A stretch of DNA of 64,000 nucleotides from a marine gamma proteobacterium HTCC2143 (GTDB lineage Bacteria > Pseudomonadota > Gammaproteobacteria > Pseudomonadales > Dasaniaceae): NCBI GenBank assembly GCA_000169075.1, contig AAVT01000005.1, forward strand, positions 1-64,000, in the 5' to 3' direction. Under the pieces are notes generated by a model that ran no database searches, was not told where the DNA came from, and was given only the letters and a program-made list of their open reading frames with translations. The translations under genes and the position numbers were made by a program. This document shows, piece after piece, positions 26,615-36,361 of this stretch (within the stretch, counting starts at the first letter, position 1; the number at the start of each line of letters is the position of its first letter).

Positions 26615-29278
26615 TTAATCAATGGCATGCTCGGTCTGAGACAGTAAGTTATTGAGCTCGGGGATACAGGAACCACAGTTAGTGCCGCATTTCAGCTGTC
26701 GACCCAGTTCGACTGCCGAGCTAGCGCCCTCTTCAATGGCTTGGATAATACGTTGCTCACTGATATTAAAGCAGGCACAAATTTGTTTGCCGGGATCAGC
26801 TTGGTCGCTAGCTGCAATCAATGACCAGTAGTCACCCTTTACCGTTTGACTGAATATTTGCTGTAGCCAAACTCTGCCTGGCAATTGACGTTTATCAACA
26901 TGGCTGAAAATCGCCAGCTCAATTTGCTGGTCGCTGTAACAGATGAAACGATGATCAGCACAACTCACGTTGGAATAATGTTCATAGGCCTGAGCCGGGC
27001 CTCGCTCTAACAAACGCTTAGTGGCAATGAACTCTTGCCAGTTAAACGCCTCTTGGACAACCACTCGATAAAGGTAGCCCTGGTTATTATCAAGAGGCGA
27101 AACACTCCAGTTGCTAAAACTGTCACACATTAGCCTATTGCGACTAACCAAAACGGCGTTGCCGGTGGCGCTAATTTTGCAGAGTGCCGCAGCGGAAAAT
27201 TTAAATTCTGGCTGCCCTGAAACCGCGTCGGTAATTGGCGCGATAACAGTGCCTACCCGTGCATTACTGGCAAACTGTTGATTCCAATGAATAGGGACAA
27301 ACAGTTGATCACGTTTTAAATTACTGTCGAACTGGACGACAACCTCAATCGTGCCGTGAGCCGTTTTCACCGCAGCCAAATCACCGTCAGTTAGATCATA
27401 GTGCGCAGCGGTGGCAGGGTGCACTGCGACGAATGGCTGATCAGTATGATCGAGTAATCTACTGGCACGGCCAGTACGAGTCATAGTGTGCCACTGATCA
27501 CGGAGACGGCCGGTGTTAAGTGCTAACGGATAGTCGGCGCTCAGCTGCTGCTTGGGTAGCTTCGAGACTGACGTTATAAATTGAGCTTTACCGCTAGGTG
27601 TTGCAAATAAGCCGTCACTAAACAGCCGCGGAGTTCCCTCGGGTTTAGCAGCAGTGACCGGCCATTGGATAGGTTGCAATTGGTCGTAATCAGGCTCTGA
27701 CAAATGACTTAAGGCGCTTATATTAAACAACCTTTTATGTTCGTGACTATTTTCATAGCCCGATAGTGCCGCATGTTCAACAAAAATATCCCGTGGACTG
27801 CTATAACTAAAGGCCTGCCCATAGCCCATAGCCTGACCCACTTGAGAGAGTATCCACCAATCATGCTTAGCTTCTCCAGCAGCTGTCAACAGGCTGCGCT
27901 GCCTGGAAATACGCCGCTCGGAGTTGGTAACAGTACCGGACTTCTCACCCCAACCGGTGGCGGGTAAAAGAATATTAGCAGTAGCCGTGGTGTCTGTTTC
28001 GGCGATACAGTCTGAGACAATCACGGTATCGCAGTTCTCAAGTGCCGCTTTAACACGGTCGGCATTAGGCATGCTGACCACCGGGTTAGTGCCAATAATC
28101 CATACCGCTTTGATTTGACCATCTGCCACCGCATCAAACAAATCGACGGCTTTAAGGCCAACTTGTTGACTGACTGCAGTACTGTTCCAAAACTCGCTAA
28201 CCGTGGCAATATTGTCTGGCGTATAGTCCATATGAGCGGCCAGCATGTTTGCCAATCCACCCACTTCGCGACCGCCCATGGCATTGGGCTGACCGGTAAT
28301 AGAAAATGGTCCTGCGCCCACTTTACCAAGCTTTCCGGTGGCTAAATGGCAGTTGATGATTGCATTACATTTATCGGTGCCGGTGGAGGACTGATTAATG
28401 CCCTGCGAATAAAAGGTCATCGCTTTTTCGGTGCTGGCGAACCATTGGTAAAAGGTGGTGAGATCTTCAACTTCAAGATTGGCTTTCGCGGCAACAAATG
28501 CCAGTGTTGCGACCTCTGCACTATCAACTGCGTCAGCGAAGCCCTCGGTGTGATCGGCGATGTAATCAGTGTCGGTATACTTATTGTCAGCCAGATAATG
28601 CAATAGGCCGGTAAAAATAAAACTATCGGCACCCGGTTCTAGGTCGAGGTGCAAATCTGCAAGATCGCAAGTGGCGGTGCGACGTGGATCGATCACCACA
28701 ATTTTTAACTGCGGATTATTTTCTTTGGCTACTGCCATTCGTCGATAGAGCACAGGATGGGTCCAGGCAGCATTAGACCCAACCAGCACTAACAGATCAC
28801 ATTGTTCTAAGTCTTCGTAGTTGCAGGGCACAGCATCGGCGCCGAAGGCGCGCTTGTAGCTGGCCACCGCAGAAGACATACACAGTCGCGAATTCGTATC
28901 CACATGGCTGGTACCAATAAATCCTTTGGCCAGTTTATTGGCTACATAATAATCTTCAGTAAGCAACTGACCCGACAGATAAAAAGCGATGGAATTGGGG
29001 CCGTATTGTTCTCTAATTGATAACAATTTTTCAGCCACCGTCTCAATGGCTGTTGGCCAGTCTACCGTCATGCCGTTAATCTGGGGTTGCAGCAAACGCC
29101 CATGCTGGCCCATCGTTTCATGCAAGGCCGAGCCTTTAACACACAGCTTGCCGAAGTTAGCCGGGTGTTGCTGATCACCCGAAACCGCAATAATCTGATT
29201 GTCATCAACTATCACGTCGACACCACAGCCAACGCCACAGTATGGGCAGGTGGTTTTTACCGTACAATCTTGGCTCAT
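26615..29278 (-). CDS. nasA: Assimilatory nitrate reductase catalytic subunit
   Basis: An 887-residue molybdopterin oxidoreductase reducing nitrate to nitrite in the cytoplasm. The N-terminal [4Fe-4S] site uses Cys11, Cys14, Cys18 and Cys46 (CPYCGVGCG, LCVKG). The Mo-bis-MGD domains follow to about residue 690, ending in the SGQPEFK-type dinucleotide-binding block. The C-terminal extension, from about 780, has a BFD-like [2Fe-2S] motif (ICACFNIS, then CGTNCGSC), as in the Klebsiella NasA type. No twin-arginine signal. It sits 10 bp after nirD and before cobA. Confidence 0.97.
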   Translation of the reverse strand: MSQDCTVKTTCPYCGVGCGVDVIVDDNQIIAVSGDQQHPANFGKLCVKGSALHETMGQHGRLLQPQINGMTVDWPTAIETVAEKLLSIREQYGPNSIAFYLSGQLLTEDYYVANKLAKGFIGTSHVDTNSRLCMSSAVASYKRAFGADAVPCNYEDLEQCDLLVLVGSNAAWTHPVLYRRMAVAKENNPQLKIVVIDPRRTATCDLADLHLDLEPGADSFIFTGLLHYLADNKYTDTDYIADHTEGFADAVDSAEVATLAFVAAKANLEVEDLTTFYQWFASTEKAMTFYSQGINQSSTGTDKCNAIINCHLATGKLGKVGAGPFSITGQPNAMGGREVGGLANMLAAHMDYTPDNIATVSEFWNSTAVSQQVGLKAVDLFDAVADGQIKAVWIIGTNPVVSMPNADRVKAALENCDTVIVSDCIAETDTTATANILLPATGWGEKSGTVTNSERRISRQRSLLTAAGEAKHDWWILSQVGQAMGYGQAFSYSSPRDIFVEHAALSGYENSHEHKRLFNISALSHLSEPDYDQLQPIQWPVTAAKPEGTPRLFSDGLFATPSGKAQFITSVSKLPKQQLSADYPLALNTGRLRDQWHTMTRTGRASRLLDHTDQPFVAVHPATAAHYDLTDGDLAAVKTAHGTIEVVVQFDSNLKRDQLFVPIHWNQQFASNARVGTVIAPITDAVSGQPEFKFSAAALCKISATGNAVLVSRNRLMCDSFSNWSVSPLDNNQGYLYRVVVQEAFNWQEFIATKRLLERGPAQAYEHYSNVSCADHRFICYSDQQIELAIFSHVDKRQLPGRVWLQQIFSQTVKGDYWSLIAASDQADPGKQICACFNISEQRIIQAIEEGASSAVELGRQLKCGTNCGSCIPELNNLLSQTEHAID

Positions 29279-29288
29279 AAAATTTTGA

Positions 29289-29618
29289 TCACTGAGTCAA
29301 TAAAACTTGGTCTGCGACAATCGCCACCGCATAAATAGGTACGCAGAAATCAGCATCTTCCAAGCATTCACCGTTGACCAAGTCAAAGTGTTGTTTATAC
29401 AGTGGTGATGCCACTACTAAGCGTGTATTTAGATCGCCAACTATGCCTCGCGAAAGCACATTGGCTTTGCCAATAGGATCCCAGTTGCCGATGGCATAAA
29501 CCTGAGGGTTTTCCTGAGGCAGATAAAACAAGGCTATTTGCTCCCCCTGCACTTGGACACAAATACCCGAATTCGGAATCAGATCCGCTTGCTGGCATAG
29601 AATAACTGAGTTGTTCAT
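29289..29618 (-). CDS. nirD: Nitrite reductase (NADH) small subunit
   Basis: A 109-residue Rieske-fold protein without the cysteine and histidine iron ligands, typical of NirD. Marks are GEQIALFYLPQENPQVYAIG and DLNTRLVVASPLYKQHFDL. It pairs with NirB in the assimilatory siroheme nitrite reductase. Nine bp separate it from nirB and ten from nasA, so the three are co-translated. Confidence 0.96.
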   Translation of the reverse strand: MNNSVILCQQADLIPNSGICVQVQGEQIALFYLPQENPQVYAIGNWDPIGKANVLSRGIVGDLNTRLVVASPLYKQHFDLVNGECLEDADFCVPIYAVAIVADQVLLTQ

Positions 29619-29627
29619 GATAATTCC

Positions 29628-32153
29628 TCAGACTTCTATTGCTAGAAGTTGTAAACGTTCATCTTCGGTGGCCGGCCGCGGCTGCTGACGCTCCTGTACA
29701 AACACAACGTGATCATCTTCGGCATCGGTGTTGACAAACTCGGTAAATCGCTTGAGTCGCTCAGGATCTTCAATAGTCGTTTTCCACTCACACTGGTAAG
29801 AACCAGCAATGCTATTCATCTGCTCTTCGAGTTCGCGAGCTATCCCCAGAGAATCTTCAATCACCACCGCGCGTAAATAGTCTAGGCCGCCTTCAAGGTT
29901 GTCCATCCACACCGAAGTGCGCTGCAGACGGTCGGCGGTGCGGACATAGAACATCAAAAAGCGGTCAATATATTTAATCAATGTTTCATCATCGAGGTCG
30001 GTGGCGAATAGATCAGCGTGACGCGGCTTCATCCCACCATTACCACCGACAAAAAGATTCCATCCGTTTTCGGTGGCGATAATGCCAAAGTCTTTGGACT
30101 GTGCTTCCGCACACTCACGGGTGCAACCGGAAACCGCCGATTTAAACTTGTGGGGTGACCGCAGGCCTTTGTAGCGATTTTCTACATAGATCGCCATGGC
30201 CATACTGTCCTGCACGCCATATCGACACCAGGTGCTGCCGACACAGGATTTTACCGTGCGCAGGGCTTTACCGTAAGCATGTCCGGTTTCAAAGCCAGCA
30301 TCGACTAACTCTCTCCAGATTGCCGGCAAATGCTGAACTCTCGCGCCAAATAAATCGATGCGCTGGCCGCCAGTAATTTTTGTATAAAGATTGTATTTTT
30401 TAGCTACCTGACCCAGCACAATCAGTTTATCGGGGGTGACTTCACCACCGGCAATGCGTGGAACCACCGAATAGGTTCCGTTTTTTTGCATATTGGCAAG
30501 GAAAGTGTCATTAGTATCCTGTAAGCCTACATGTTTTTCTTTCAGCACATAGTCGTTCCACAGGGACGCTAAAATAGAACCCGCGGCAGGCTTGCAAATA
30601 TCACAGCCGCGACCAGAGCCGTGTTTTTCCAAGAGAACGTCGAAACTTTTAATACAGCCAACTTTTATTAGATGAAATAATTCCTGCCGGGTATAGGCAA
30701 AATGTTCGCAAATTGAGGTATTAACTTCTAAACCCCGTGCCGCCATCTCATGGTCAACAATGCTTTTCAGCAGTGCTGCACAACCACCGCAGCCGCTAGC
30801 GGCCTTAGTTTCAGATTTAACATCAGCCAGCGAACAGGAGCCCGCATCTAACGATGCAACGATATCGCCTTTGCTAACGTTGTGGCAGGAGCAAATAGTA
30901 GCACTGGCGGGAAGCGCTGCAGCACCAAGACTTGGCGCCTCGCCTACACTGTATGGCAACACCAAGCTTTCGGGATTGGCCGGCAGATCTATATCATTGA
31001 GAAAATATTGCAGTAACGTGTCGTAGTCCGAACAGTCTCCCACCAGCACCGCACCGAGCAATTTTTTGCCATCGGCACTGACAATCAAACGCTTGTAAAC
31101 TTCGATGCGCTCATCGCTGAATGTGTAGGCAACAGAACCTTCTGCTTTGCCATGTGCATCGCCAATAGAGCCTACATCGACACCCAGTAACTTCAATTTG
31201 GTACTCATGTCAGCACCGTGGAAAGCGATTGGGTCGTCGCCAAGCTGACTGACAGCAGCTTCGGCCATACGATAACCCGGCGCAACCAGACCATAAATAC
31301 GACCACCAAAAAGGGCGCACTCGCCGATGGCAAATATATCCGAATCACTGGTTCTACAGTGGTAGTCAATATCAATACCACCGCGTTCACCCACCTTTAA
31401 ACCGCAGTCGCGAGCCAGTTGATCAAAGGGCCGAATACCGGCGCTAAACACGATCATATCTGTTGGCAGCGAACCACCATCGGCAAATTTCATCAATAAT
31501 CGGCCTGCGCCATTTTCTGATTCTTCAATAACCTCGGTGGCTTTACTGGTATGCACGTATACACCTATGGCTTCAATCTTGCGGCGCAACATGGCACTGC
31601 CGCCGGCATCCAGTTGCACACCCATCAGCCCGGGGGCAAATTCTACAACATGGGTTTCCAAACCAAGGTTTTGCACCGCGTTGGCCGCTTCAAGACCAAG
31701 AAGGCCACCGCCGACAACGACCCCGACTTTAGCCTCTTTGGCTTGAGCTTGAATATTGCCTAGATCATCAATAGTCCGATAAACCACACATGGTTTATGA
31801 TCGTTACCTTTGACCGGTGGCACGAAAGGATAAGAACCGGTGGCGAGTACTAACTTTTCATAGGTAAACTCTCTACCACTTTCGGTCCTCACTTTTTTTT
31901 CGTCACGATCGATACTGATCACAGGGTCACCAAAATAAGCATCTACCCCAATCTCGGCATAGTGCTCTCGAGTGGTCAACGCTAGATCTTTAGCTGTGCG
32001 GCCGGAAAAAAATTCCGATAGGTGCACGCGGTCATAGGCGGGTCTGGGCTCACCCCCGATAACGGTTATATGAGCTTCAACCTCTGCCGCCGCCAATTGT
32101 TCGACGTAATGATGACCGACCATACCGTTTCCAATGACAACAACGTTTATCAT
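29628..32153 (-). CDS. nirB: Nitrite reductase (NADH) large subunit
   Basis: An 841-residue soluble enzyme reducing nitrite to ammonium with six electrons from NADH. Order of domains: FAD (VVIGNGMVGHHYVE at residue 5 on), NADH-binding (VVVGGGLLGLEAANA about 146), BFD-like [2Fe-2S] (Cys421, Cys423, Cys455, Cys458), second BFD-like region with Cys517 and Cys520, then the siroheme/[4Fe-4S] half with ligands Cys637, Cys643, Cys677 and Cys681 (SCVGSTWC and SGCTREC). Length fits the family (about 840). It lies in the nitrate operon between nrtD and nirD. Confidence 0.97.
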   Translation of the reverse strand: MINVVVIGNGMVGHHYVEQLAAAEVEAHITVIGGEPRPAYDRVHLSEFFSGRTAKDLALTTREHYAEIGVDAYFGDPVISIDRDEKKVRTESGREFTYEKLVLATGSYPFVPPVKGNDHKPCVVYRTIDDLGNIQAQAKEAKVGVVVGGGLLGLEAANAVQNLGLETHVVEFAPGLMGVQLDAGGSAMLRRKIEAIGVYVHTSKATEVIEESENGAGRLLMKFADGGSLPTDMIVFSAGIRPFDQLARDCGLKVGERGGIDIDYHCRTSDSDIFAIGECALFGGRIYGLVAPGYRMAEAAVSQLGDDPIAFHGADMSTKLKLLGVDVGSIGDAHGKAEGSVAYTFSDERIEVYKRLIVSADGKKLLGAVLVGDCSDYDTLLQYFLNDIDLPANPESLVLPYSVGEAPSLGAAALPASATICSCHNVSKGDIVASLDAGSCSLADVKSETKAASGCGGCAALLKSIVDHEMAARGLEVNTSICEHFAYTRQELFHLIKVGCIKSFDVLLEKHGSGRGCDICKPAAGSILASLWNDYVLKEKHVGLQDTNDTFLANMQKNGTYSVVPRIAGGEVTPDKLIVLGQVAKKYNLYTKITGGQRIDLFGARVQHLPAIWRELVDAGFETGHAYGKALRTVKSCVGSTWCRYGVQDSMAMAIYVENRYKGLRSPHKFKSAVSGCTRECAEAQSKDFGIIATENGWNLFVGGNGGMKPRHADLFATDLDDETLIKYIDRFLMFYVRTADRLQRTSVWMDNLEGGLDYLRAVVIEDSLGIARELEEQMNSIAGSYQCEWKTTIEDPERLKRFTEFVNTDAEDDHVVFVQERQQPRPATEDERLQLLAIEV

Positions 32154-32203
32154 GTGTACTTTTCCTTTTGGACTACTGTCTAAGAGTTACTTATTGGGTG
32201 CAT

Positions 32204-33019
32204 TTAACCGGCGACCGCATTTTTATCTGCCGGATTTTTTTGCTTTTCGTAGAGGAATCGCAAAACTTGCTGTCGGTAATGATTGAAGGCAGGGTCATCT
32301 GCTAAGACCACCCGGTTGCGTGGTCGCGGCAAATCAATCGATAACACTTCGCCAATGGAGGCGGCGGGACCATTCGTCATCATGACGATGCGATCGGACA
32401 GCAATACCGCTTCGTCAACATCGTGAGTAATCATGATGACGGTGTTGTCTAGCCGTTGCTGAATGTCCATCAGAGAGTCCTGCAGATGCGCTCGGGTCAG
32501 TGCGTCCAGCGCACCAAAGGGTTCATCCATCAGTAGCACCTTAGGCTGCATCGCCAAACAGCGGGCAATACCCACACGCTGTTTCATTCCTCCGGAAAGT
32601 TCGGAGGGAAGTTTATGGACGGCGTGTTCCATATGAACCAGTGACAGATTGTGTTCGATCCAGTCGCGTATTTCTGCCTTAGTTTTGGTTTTTTTGAACA
32701 CACACTTCACCGCCAGTTCGACATTTTGATAAACCGTAAGCCAGGGCATTAGGGCATGATTTTGAAACACTACCGCGCGGTCTGGGCCAGGTTCGTCGAC
32801 TTCTCTTCCCTCCAAAATAATGCCGCCTTCGGTGGCATTATAAAGACCCGCGACAATGTTGAGCACGGTGGATTTTCCACAGCCAGAGTGTCCAATCAGA
32901 GAGATGAATTCACCTTTGGCGATCGCCAAATTGACGTTTTGCAGCGCCCGAAAAGGTTCACCGCTAGTAGCGAACTCAATACCTACCTGACTAATTTCTA
33001 AATAATTTTTATTCAACAT
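32204..33019 (-). CDS. nrtD: Nitrate ABC transporter ATP-binding subunit
   Basis: A 271-residue ABC ATPase with Walker [10 protein letters not shown] (about residue 42), signature LSGGMKQR (about 143) and Walker [10 protein letters not shown]. Regions [20 protein letters not shown] and [20 protein letters not shown] are characteristic of the nitrate/taurine/sulfonate class. There is no fused solute-binding domain like cyanobacterial NrtC, so this single ATPase serves the NrtB permease. Fourteen bp from nrtB; energises nitrate uptake at the inner membrane. Confidence 0.95.
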   Translation of the reverse strand: MLNKNYLEISQVGIEFATSGEPFRALQNVNLAIAKGEFISLIGHSGCGKSTVLNIVAGLYNATEGGIILEGREVDEPGPDRAVVFQNHALMPWLTVYQNVELAVKCVFKKTKTKAEIRDWIEHNLSLVHMEHAVHKLPSELSGGMKQRVGIARCLAMQPKVLLMDEPFGALDALTRAHLQDSLMDIQQRLDNTVIMITHDVDEAVLLSDRIVMMTNGPAASIGEVLSIDLPRPRNRVVLADDPAFNHYRQQVLRFLYEKQKNPADKNAVAG

Positions 33020-33032
33020 AGTGTCTATCCTA

Positions 33033-34046
33033 TCAACGGAGAGTTGCTTGCTTATCCCATGACAGATGCTTTTGCAGAGCTAACATTAGGCTGTCCAAAA
33101 TGAACCCGATGATGCCTATAACCAATACAGCGACCATGATTCGACCGAGAGAGTTGGAAGAACCATTTTGAAATTCGTCCCAAATGAACTTTCCTAAACC
33201 TGGGTTTTGCGCGAGCATCTCGGCGGCGATCAACACCATCCAACCTGTCGCTAACGAGAGTCGTAATCCGGTAAAAATCAGCGGGATCGCAGAGGGAATA
33301 ACGACCTTTCGAATATGCACCAGCGAACCGAGACGCAGCACCCGACTAACATTAATTAGATCCCGATCAATACTGGCGACACCGACTATGGTGTTAACAA
33401 CGGTTGGCCACAAACAGCAGAGAGCTACGGTAAAGGCGGAGGTTAAAAAGGCTTTATCGAAGAGCGGGTCGTCGCTGACATAAAGTGCCGAAACCACCAT
33501 TGTCACCAGCGGTAGCCAAGCAAGCGGCGAGACTGGCTTAAACGTTTGAATAATAGGATTGATACAACGGTAAAGTGATTCGCTCAGCCCACACAAAATT
33601 CCCAATGGTACCGCCACTAATGTCGCAACCATAAAACCAAATGCCACAGTCAGTAGACTAGTAAAAATCTGATCTAGAAAAGTCGCTTTACCCGTGTAAG
33701 AGCGTATTTTGACGGTTGCGCTAGGGTCATCTGCAAGTTTTTTGGCATTGCGAACTTCCTGACGTTGATAGAATGCGGTTTCTTTGCTGCGTTCTCGCCG
33801 GTGTTCAGTCACTAAACTTTTAGACTGTTCCCACACCTGATTAGGACCCGGAAATTGACCCAATGAGGTAATAATATTGTTAGCCAGCAATTGCCAAAGA
33901 AACAAAAAAACTAAAATGCCGAACCCTGGAAGAGCGAGCATTTTAATCGCTCTATCCATGAGTAAACGCAGAGTAGCAACATTAAATAGCTCACGGAACT
34001 GGGCTTTTTTGGATAGCACTGGTTTCGTCAAGGGTGTTGCACTCAT
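33033..34046 (-). CDS. nrtB: Nitrate ABC transporter permease
   Basis: A 337-residue inner-membrane permease of the NrtB/SsuC/TauC class. A first span (LPGFGILVFLFLWQLLANNI) is followed by a long hydrophilic loop of about 70 residues with QREVRNAKKLADDPSAT, common in proteobacterial NrtB, then five further spans. The EAA loop reads VVIPSAIPLIFTGLRLSLATGW, contacting the ATPase. It lies between nrtA (77 bp) and nrtD (13 bp). Confidence 0.95.
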   Translation of the reverse strand: MSATPLTKPVLSKKAQFRELFNVATLRLLMDRAIKMLALPGFGILVFLFLWQLLANNIITSLGQFPGPNQVWEQSKSLVTEHRRERSKETAFYQRQEVRNAKKLADDPSATVKIRSYTGKATFLDQIFTSLLTVAFGFMVATLVAVPLGILCGLSESLYRCINPIIQTFKPVSPLAWLPLVTMVVSALYVSDDPLFDKAFLTSAFTVALCCLWPTVVNTIVGVASIDRDLINVSRVLRLGSLVHIRKVVIPSAIPLIFTGLRLSLATGWMVLIAAEMLAQNPGLGKFIWDEFQNGSSNSLGRIMVAVLVIGIIGFILDSLMLALQKHLSWDKQATLR

Positions 34047-34123
34047 TGGTATGTTCCTTTATTCGTATAAAATCGACTGGCTCCTAAGAGCCCGTCGTGT
34101 CTTGCTACGGAATCCATTGCTAT

Positions 34124-35521
34124 TTACAGCACTTCGTCTTTTAGGCCGATCGAGAATTTCTTCAGGTAGGCATTAGGCTTGCTACCGTCATAAACAATGT
34201 CGTCAATAAAGTGTTTCTGTGGGTCACGGAAACCAGACTCGGTGGCGAATTCCGGAAAGTCTGAAGCCTTTAGCAATTTTTCTTCGATCAACTCCTTCGC
34301 CGCTAGCTGGTAAATATCGGGACGGTAAACAGACCTAGCGACATCAAAGTACCAGTCATCAGACTTAGCCTCCGAGATTTGGCCCCAACGGCGCATTTGC
34401 GTGAGATACCACACTGCGTCGGAATAATAGGGGAATGTGGCGAAGTAACGAAAGAACACGTTGAAGTCGGGAACCTCACGTTTATCGCCTTTCTCGTATT
34501 CGAAAGTGCCTGTCATACTATTGGCGATTACTTCGTAGTCGGCACCAACATATTCACCACGGGAGAGAATTTCTACAGCGGCAGGACGGTTGGCATTATT
34601 GTTTTCATCCAACCAATTGGCTGCACGAATAAGCGCTTTAACAATGCGCGCGGTGGTATTGGGATATTTTTCGGTAAATTCTTTTGTCATACCAAATACT
34701 TTTTCTGGATTGTTTTTCCAGATTTCGTAATCAGTTACAACGGGTACACCAATACCTTTAAACACCGCTTGCTGATTCCATGGCTCACCTACGCAGTAGC
34801 CGTTGATGGTGCCGGCCTCAAGCGTGGAAGGCATCTGTGGTGGCGGAGTTACCGAGAGTAGCGCCTGAGCATTAATCGTTCCGCTGGTGTCACCTTTATG
34901 GGGTGCATAAAACCCAGGGTGAATATTGCCAGCGGCTAACCAGTAACGCAGTTCGTAGTTGTGCGTTGAGACAGGAAATACCATACCCATTTTGAAGGGC
35001 TTACCGGCATCACGAAAGCTGTCGACAACCGGTTTCAGTGCATCCGCTTTAATCGGGTGAACAGGCTTACCATCAAGGTGGGGAATATTTTTTTTCATTT
35101 CTCCCCAGACGTCATTGGAAACAGTAATGGCATTACCGTTAAGGTCCATACTGAAGGGCGTAACAATGTGAGCTTTGGTGCCATAGCCAATAGTTGCCGC
35201 AATGGGCTGTCCGGCCAGCATATGCGCGCCATCTAATTTGCCGTCAATTACACCGTCGAGAAGTACCTTCCAGTTGGCCTGGGCTTCGACGGTCACATAC
35301 AAACCTTCATCTTCAAAATAGCCATTTTCATAGGCCACTGCGATAGGTGCCATGTCGGTGAGTTTGATGAAACCGAATTTAAGCTCATCTTTTTCTGGTG
35401 GACCCAGTTCGGCTTGGACGGTAAACGCACTAAAGACGACTGCCAATGCACTGAGGGATTTGGTGAAAAAGCAGACCATAGACTGTTTGCTGTTGTGACC
35501 TACGCCGATTAGATGATTCAT
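34124..35521 (-). CDS. nrtA: Nitrate ABC transporter periplasmic binding protein
   Basis: A 465-residue periplasmic protein of the NrtA/CmpA family. The signal peptide spans about residues 15-37 (cleaved after VQA). The mature start [20 protein letters not shown] and the blocks [17 protein letters not shown] and [13 protein letters not shown] are strong NrtA marks, the last forming part of the nitrate pocket. No lipobox, so it appears soluble in the periplasm. It is the first gene of the operon; AAGG lies about 8 nt before ATG, and an upstream leader with hairpins and a sigma-54-like promoter precedes it. Confidence 0.95.
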   Translation of the reverse strand: MNHLIGVGHNSKQSMVCFFTKSLSALAVVFSAFTVQAELGPPEKDELKFGFIKLTDMAPIAVAYENGYFEDEGLYVTVEAQANWKVLLDGVIDGKLDGAHMLAGQPIAATIGYGTKAHIVTPFSMDLNGNAITVSNDVWGEMKKNIPHLDGKPVHPIKADALKPVVDSFRDAGKPFKMGMVFPVSTHNYELRYWLAAGNIHPGFYAPHKGDTSGTINAQALLSVTPPPQMPSTLEAGTINGYCVGEPWNQQAVFKGIGVPVVTDYEIWKNNPEKVFGMTKEFTEKYPNTTARIVKALIRAANWLDENNNANRPAAVEILSRGEYVGADYEVIANSMTGTFEYEKGDKREVPDFNVFFRYFATFPYYSDAVWYLTQMRRWGQISEAKSDDWYFDVARSVYRPDIYQLAAKELIEEKLLKASDFPEFATESGFRDPQKHFIDDIVYDGSKPNAYLKKFSIGLKDEVL

Positions 35522-35604
35522 ACAAACCTTACCTCGTTGAGTGGAAGTTACAAATTTAAGAAGATCGTCCTGCAGACATACCTCACAATAAGTCAGAGGT
35601 GAAC

Positions 35605-35624
35605 ATTGTTAGTCTTCTAACAAT
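35605..35624 (-). promoter_or_regulatory. Leader hairpin of the nitrate operon
   Basis: ATTGTTAGTCTTCTAACAAT is a perfect 8-bp inverted repeat with a 4-base loop, about 85-105 nt before nrtA. On the minus strand the first arm can instead pair with a preceding ACAAT (ACAAT-CAAA-ATTGT), so two exclusive stems are possible. That layout suits an ANTAR (NasT/NasR) controlled leader, but no T-run follows. It could equally be a protein-binding operator. Confidence 0.45.
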
Positions 35625-35660
35625 TTTGATTGTCTTGATTTAGAGCCCTACCTGTTACTC

Positions 35661-35676
35661 TTCAAGATATATGCCA
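35661..35676 (-). promoter_or_regulatory. Candidate sigma-54 promoter of the nitrate operon
   Basis: On the minus strand TGGCATATATCTTGAA has a perfect -24 TGGCA and -12 TTG at the right spacing, but A in place of the usual C of the GC pair. The predicted start near 35650 gives a leader of about 130 nt. Nitrate assimilation operons of enteric bacteria use sigma-54 with NtrC. Confidence 0.45.
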
Positions 35677-35773
35677 ACTGTTATTAAACGACCAAAAAGG
35701 CTGGAATAATGCGAACAAGCTGTTATGCACATGAATTCATGATGGGGATTAGCAATGGAGCAGCTGGCAAACC

Positions 35774-35788
35774 GCACCAAAGAAGTGC
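35774..35788. promoter_or_regulatory. Candidate NtrC binding site
   Basis: GCACCAAAGAAGTGC fits the NtrC core GCACC-N5-GGTGC with one mismatch and lies about 130 bp upstream of the predicted start of nrtA transcription, the usual enhancer distance. Confidence 0.45.
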
Positions 35789-36361
35789 CGAGCGCACTAG
35801 TTATAGACAGGGAAATGCACCTTAAATGGACTTTTTTTAAAGTTGTAGCGAAGGCTGTCTCGATCTAACAGATTAACTATCTATATTTAGTGATCAGTGT
35901 GATGACAGCGTTACACTAAACCGCATATTTTATCTCACCGTTCTGCATGGCTAGCAGGTAGATAAACTATTCAATGATTAGCTCTGCAATAGGTCACCAG
36001 AAAAGTTCGATGCTCGAATGGATGACCTTATAGACATTGATTAAATCAGCTTGGCTAATCTCACAGATAGAAGTGCTTTCCGCTAAGGGGGTCAGCGGGT
36101 GCTATTCGGGGGGAGCCCAGATACGCCCGTTCCGATAAAAACTCGATGGCATCCTCACGTCCATCCATACTAACGAGCCCGCGACGGGCATGCATCAGCA
36201 CCACTTAGCGAATGAATCCCTTTGACACAGTAACCACTATTGTGGCTTCATGACGCAGCATCAGCCGCGAACATGACAGTGTCAGTGTTGATAGGCCAGC
36301 AAGCTTACAATGCGAGCGCACAAAGCTCGCGCTATTAAAAATAACTATAACGAAGACTTAC
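35789..36361. other. Remainder of the divergent region between nitrate and symporter genes
   Basis: About 570 bp without a gene I can support. It holds a TTGACA at 36222-36227, a CCACTATTGTGG palindrome at 36234-36245 and TGACAGTGTCA at 36274-36284, any of which may control the symporter gene downstream. Confidence 0.4.

Noticed and set aside
36234..36245. CCACTATTGTGG before the SGLT-type symporter, sharing CACTATTGT with the receptor operator
   Set aside because: Only nine bases match and its position relative to the promoter differs; a nine-base match is expected by chance in a window this size.
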